From Bacteroidales bacterium (GTDB lineage: Bacteria > Bacteroidota > Bacteroidia > Bacteroidales > Muribaculaceae), in the NCBI GenBank assembly GCA_030531495.1, contig JAUNNJ010000016.1:1-40294 (forward strand): 40,294 nt of DNA, in the 5' to 3' direction. The position numbers and the translations under genes are program-made. Every line of letters starts with the position of its first letter. The first letter of the stretch is position 1. The notes under the pieces are model-generated. The model worked only from the letters and a program-made list of their open reading frames with translations. It ran no database searches and was not told the origin of the DNA. Below, one piece after another: positions 40,046-40,294 of this stretch.

Positions 40046-40129
40046 TTTTATTCAATTTAATCGCCATACTGAACAAAAACCACACTTTTTTATTCAATAC
40101 AAGCAATTTTTTAAACAAAAACCATTATT
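40046..40129. repeat. Two 42-bp direct repeats upstream of the third AAA-type start
   Basis: TTTTATTCAAT (40046-40056 and 40088-40098) and AACAAAAACCA (40072-40082 and 40114-40124) recur at exactly 42 bp, close to four helical turns. The 15 bases between the two blocks differ. The array runs into the -7 box at 40126. Confidence 0.75.
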
Positions 40130-40133
40130 TTTG
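40126..40133 (+). promoter_or_regulatory. -7 box (TATTTTTG) of the last gene
   Basis: TATTTTTG lies 20 bases before the ATG at 40154. There is no clear -33. Confidence 0.5.
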
Positions 40134-40153
40134 CAAGAAATATCCATCCCATC

Positions 40154-40261
40154 ATGAGAACGACGATTGCCAACCAAAAAAGAGAACGTGACGAATTACT
40201 TGGCCAACGATATTTGTCGCGTCACACAAATTACGATTTCGAAATCATTGCTGTCCGGTAA
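40154..40261 (+). pseudogene. Decayed N-terminus of a third AAA/DUF4143-type ATPase
   Basis: The first 28 residues (ANQKRERDELLGQRYLSRHT and nearby) look like the N-terminus of a Bacteroidales AAA ATPase family whose next segment normally leads to a GPRR-type Walker A. Here the frame stops after 35 residues (TAA at 40259-40261) and no frame in the remaining 33 bases gives the expected continuation. The window ends soon after, so it is either truncated or a remnant. Its own repeat array and -7 box are still in place. Confidence 0.4.
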
Positions 40262-40294
40262 AACTCGTAATAGCACAAAATACCACCCCGGAGC

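Noticed and set aside
1-40294. tRNA or rRNA genes
   Set aside because: No cloverleaf with a TTCGA arm or rRNA-like conserved segment was found on either strand. The few TTC-rich matches are inside protein genes.

Overview
The window looks like a chromosomal segment of a gut-type Bacteroidales bacterium (Prevotellaceae or Muribaculaceae are the best guesses). The reasons are the Bacteroidota promoter form (TTTG, about 20 bases, TAnnTTTG) ahead of many genes, BspA/internalin-like leucine-rich-repeat (LRR) secreted proteins, dockerin-like C-termini on secreted proteins, AAA-DUF4143 ATPases, and a GH30 and a CE2-type secreted enzyme. No rRNA, tRNA, phage or complete insertion sequence was seen.

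Layout. 1-3000: a small secreted protein, then cyuA (L-cysteine desulfidase family) and an esterase. 3133-4813: a secreted Ig-like/dockerin protein broken by a frameshift. 5079-8018: a Na/Pi cotransporter with a PhoU tail and an aldo/keto reductase. 8213-10389: an AT-rich accessory island with two DUF488 genes and a dual-OB-like gene in one operon, plus a TerB-like gene. 10452-12750: an acyl-CoA synthetase with an XRE-cupin regulator. 12983-16401: a scrambled region with a 297-bp direct repeat, two wrecked LRR genes, a frameshifted membrane gene, an intact AlbA_2/HATPase-like regulator with palindromes at its promoter, and an outer-membrane protein. 16526-21982: thioesterase, CE2/SGNH esterase, AAA-DUF4143 ATPase, nucleoside kinase. 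22235-30671: two very large secreted LRR proteins, each with a long 5' leader holding the same structured RNA element, and a third orphan copy of the element. 31060-38200: a GH30-dockerin enzyme, a SIS isomerase/PfkB-like/TPR operon, a beta-barrel protein and a metallophosphoesterase lipoprotein. 38335-40294: a second AAA-DUF4143 ATPase and the start of a probable third, decayed one.

Most interesting signals. (1) A roughly 250-nt RNA element in three copies (22309, 26433, 30423) with an invariant long-range 8-bp helix, a probable pseudoknot, a variable arm whose pairing is kept although its bases differ, a terminator-like hairpin in copy 3, and a final hairpin whose loop carries a conserved ATG. 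In two copies it is the leader of a giant LRR gene. (2) Each AAA-DUF4143 gene has its own direct-repeat array at its promoter: three units at 32 bp, three at 33 bp and two at 42 bp. The sequences are unrelated between genes, but the spacing is close to whole helical turns. The AlbA_2/HATPase gene has a comparable array built from GGAATTCC palindromes. (3) The DUF488-DUF488-dual-OB operon, which has an apparently leaderless first gene, is a candidate uncharacterised accessory system.

All functions are inferred from reading translated sequence and motifs. No database search was run.
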